NCBI GenBank assembly: GCA_002451175.1
Contig: DKBI01000339.1
Location: 1-6,462, forward strand
Direction: 5' to 3'
DNA length: 6,462 bases
Source: Betaproteobacteria bacterium UBA6904
GTDB taxonomy: Bacteria > Pseudomonadota > Gammaproteobacteria > Burkholderiales > SG8-39
A program made the position numbers and the translations under genes. Shown here piece after piece: positions 6,175 to 6,462 of the stretch. The notes under the pieces were generated by a model, which saw only the letters and a list, made by a program, of their open reading frames with translations, did no database searches and had not been told where the DNA came from. Numbering within the stretch: the first letter of the stretch is position 1; each line of letters begins with the position of its first letter.

Positions 6175-6462
6175 ACGCGCTTCACCAGGCTGCGGCCGAA
6201 CAGCCCGCTCGGCTTGACCAGCAGCACGACGATGATCAGGGCCAGCGCCACCGTGAACTTGAGCTCCGTGCCGATGAACTTGACGTAGGTGCCGACGAGA
6301 TTCTCGAGCACGCCGACGATGAGCCCGCCGACCACCGCGCCGACCGGGCTGGTGAAGCCGCCGAGCGTCGCCGCGGCGAAGGCGTAGATCTGCACGCCCG
6401 CCATCATGTTGGGATCGAGAAACAGCACGGGCGCCACCATGATGCCGGCCACCGCGCCGAAC
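6171..6462 (-). CDS. livH: Branched-chain amino acid-type ABC transporter permease LivH, C-terminal part (cut by window edge)
   Basis: The last 96 or so residues of the second Liv permease; the reading frame is open to the right edge, so the start is outside. The fragment shows the family-typical C-terminal half: membrane helices around MAGIMVAPVLF, then LGGFTSPVGAVVGGLIVGVLENL, and the closing helix FTVALALIIVVLLVKPSGLFG followed by RSLVKRV. LivH proteins are usually about 290-310 residues, so roughly one third is present. The internal GTG at 6452 is not a real start. The stop overlaps the livM ATG by 4 nt. Confidence 0.93.
   Translation of the reverse strand, partial: FGAVAGIMVAPVLFLDPNMMAGVQIYAFAAATLGGFTSPVGAVVGGLIVGVLENLVGTYVKFIGTELKFTVALALIIVVLLVKPSGLFGRSLVKRV

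Overview
This is a GC-rich, gene-dense chromosomal window in which every gene I can support lies on the minus strand and is read from right to left. The gene types (an RlmE-FtsH pair, a Liv-type ABC importer, a GAF-GAF-PAS class III cyclase) and the high GC suggest a proteobacterium. The FtsH and RlmE sequences look most like betaproteobacterial ones to me, but that placement comes from memory and is only moderately sure.

In order of transcription, the right end holds a branched-chain amino acid type ABC importer. It starts with the 3' end of the permease gene livH (cut by the window edge), which overlaps livM by 4 nt (ATGA). livM is followed 11 nt later by a periplasmic substrate-binding protein with a signal peptide and a very strong ribosome binding site. 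Nineteen nt further comes a 192-residue protein of no family I recognise. It is almost entirely charged alpha helix and is built on a 36-residue period. Its stop codon lies 2 nt before the start of a 768-residue soluble class III adenylate cyclase (GAF-GAF-PAS-cyclase-TPR-like tail). Three nt after the cyclase stop begins rlmE, the 23S rRNA U2552 2'-O-methyltransferase. After a 68-nt gap the 5' end of ftsH runs off the left edge.

The left part (rlmE-ftsH) is a conserved housekeeping pair, and the right part (livH-livM-binding protein) is a standard nutrient importer. Between them is a signalling module, the helical protein plus cyclase, joined to both neighbours with almost no intergenic DNA. 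The packing suggests one long transcript linking nutrient uptake, cAMP synthesis, ribosome maturation and membrane protein quality control. The only spacer long enough for a separate promoter is the one before ftsH. It holds an imperfect inverted repeat and a weak promoter-like sequence.

The most interesting parts are the 36-residue repeat protein fused operonically to the cyclase, and the cyclase's second GAF domain, which keeps a complete NKFDE signature and may bind cyclic nucleotide. No RNA genes, mobile elements or CRISPR arrays were seen, and no gene-free stretch exceeds 70 nt.
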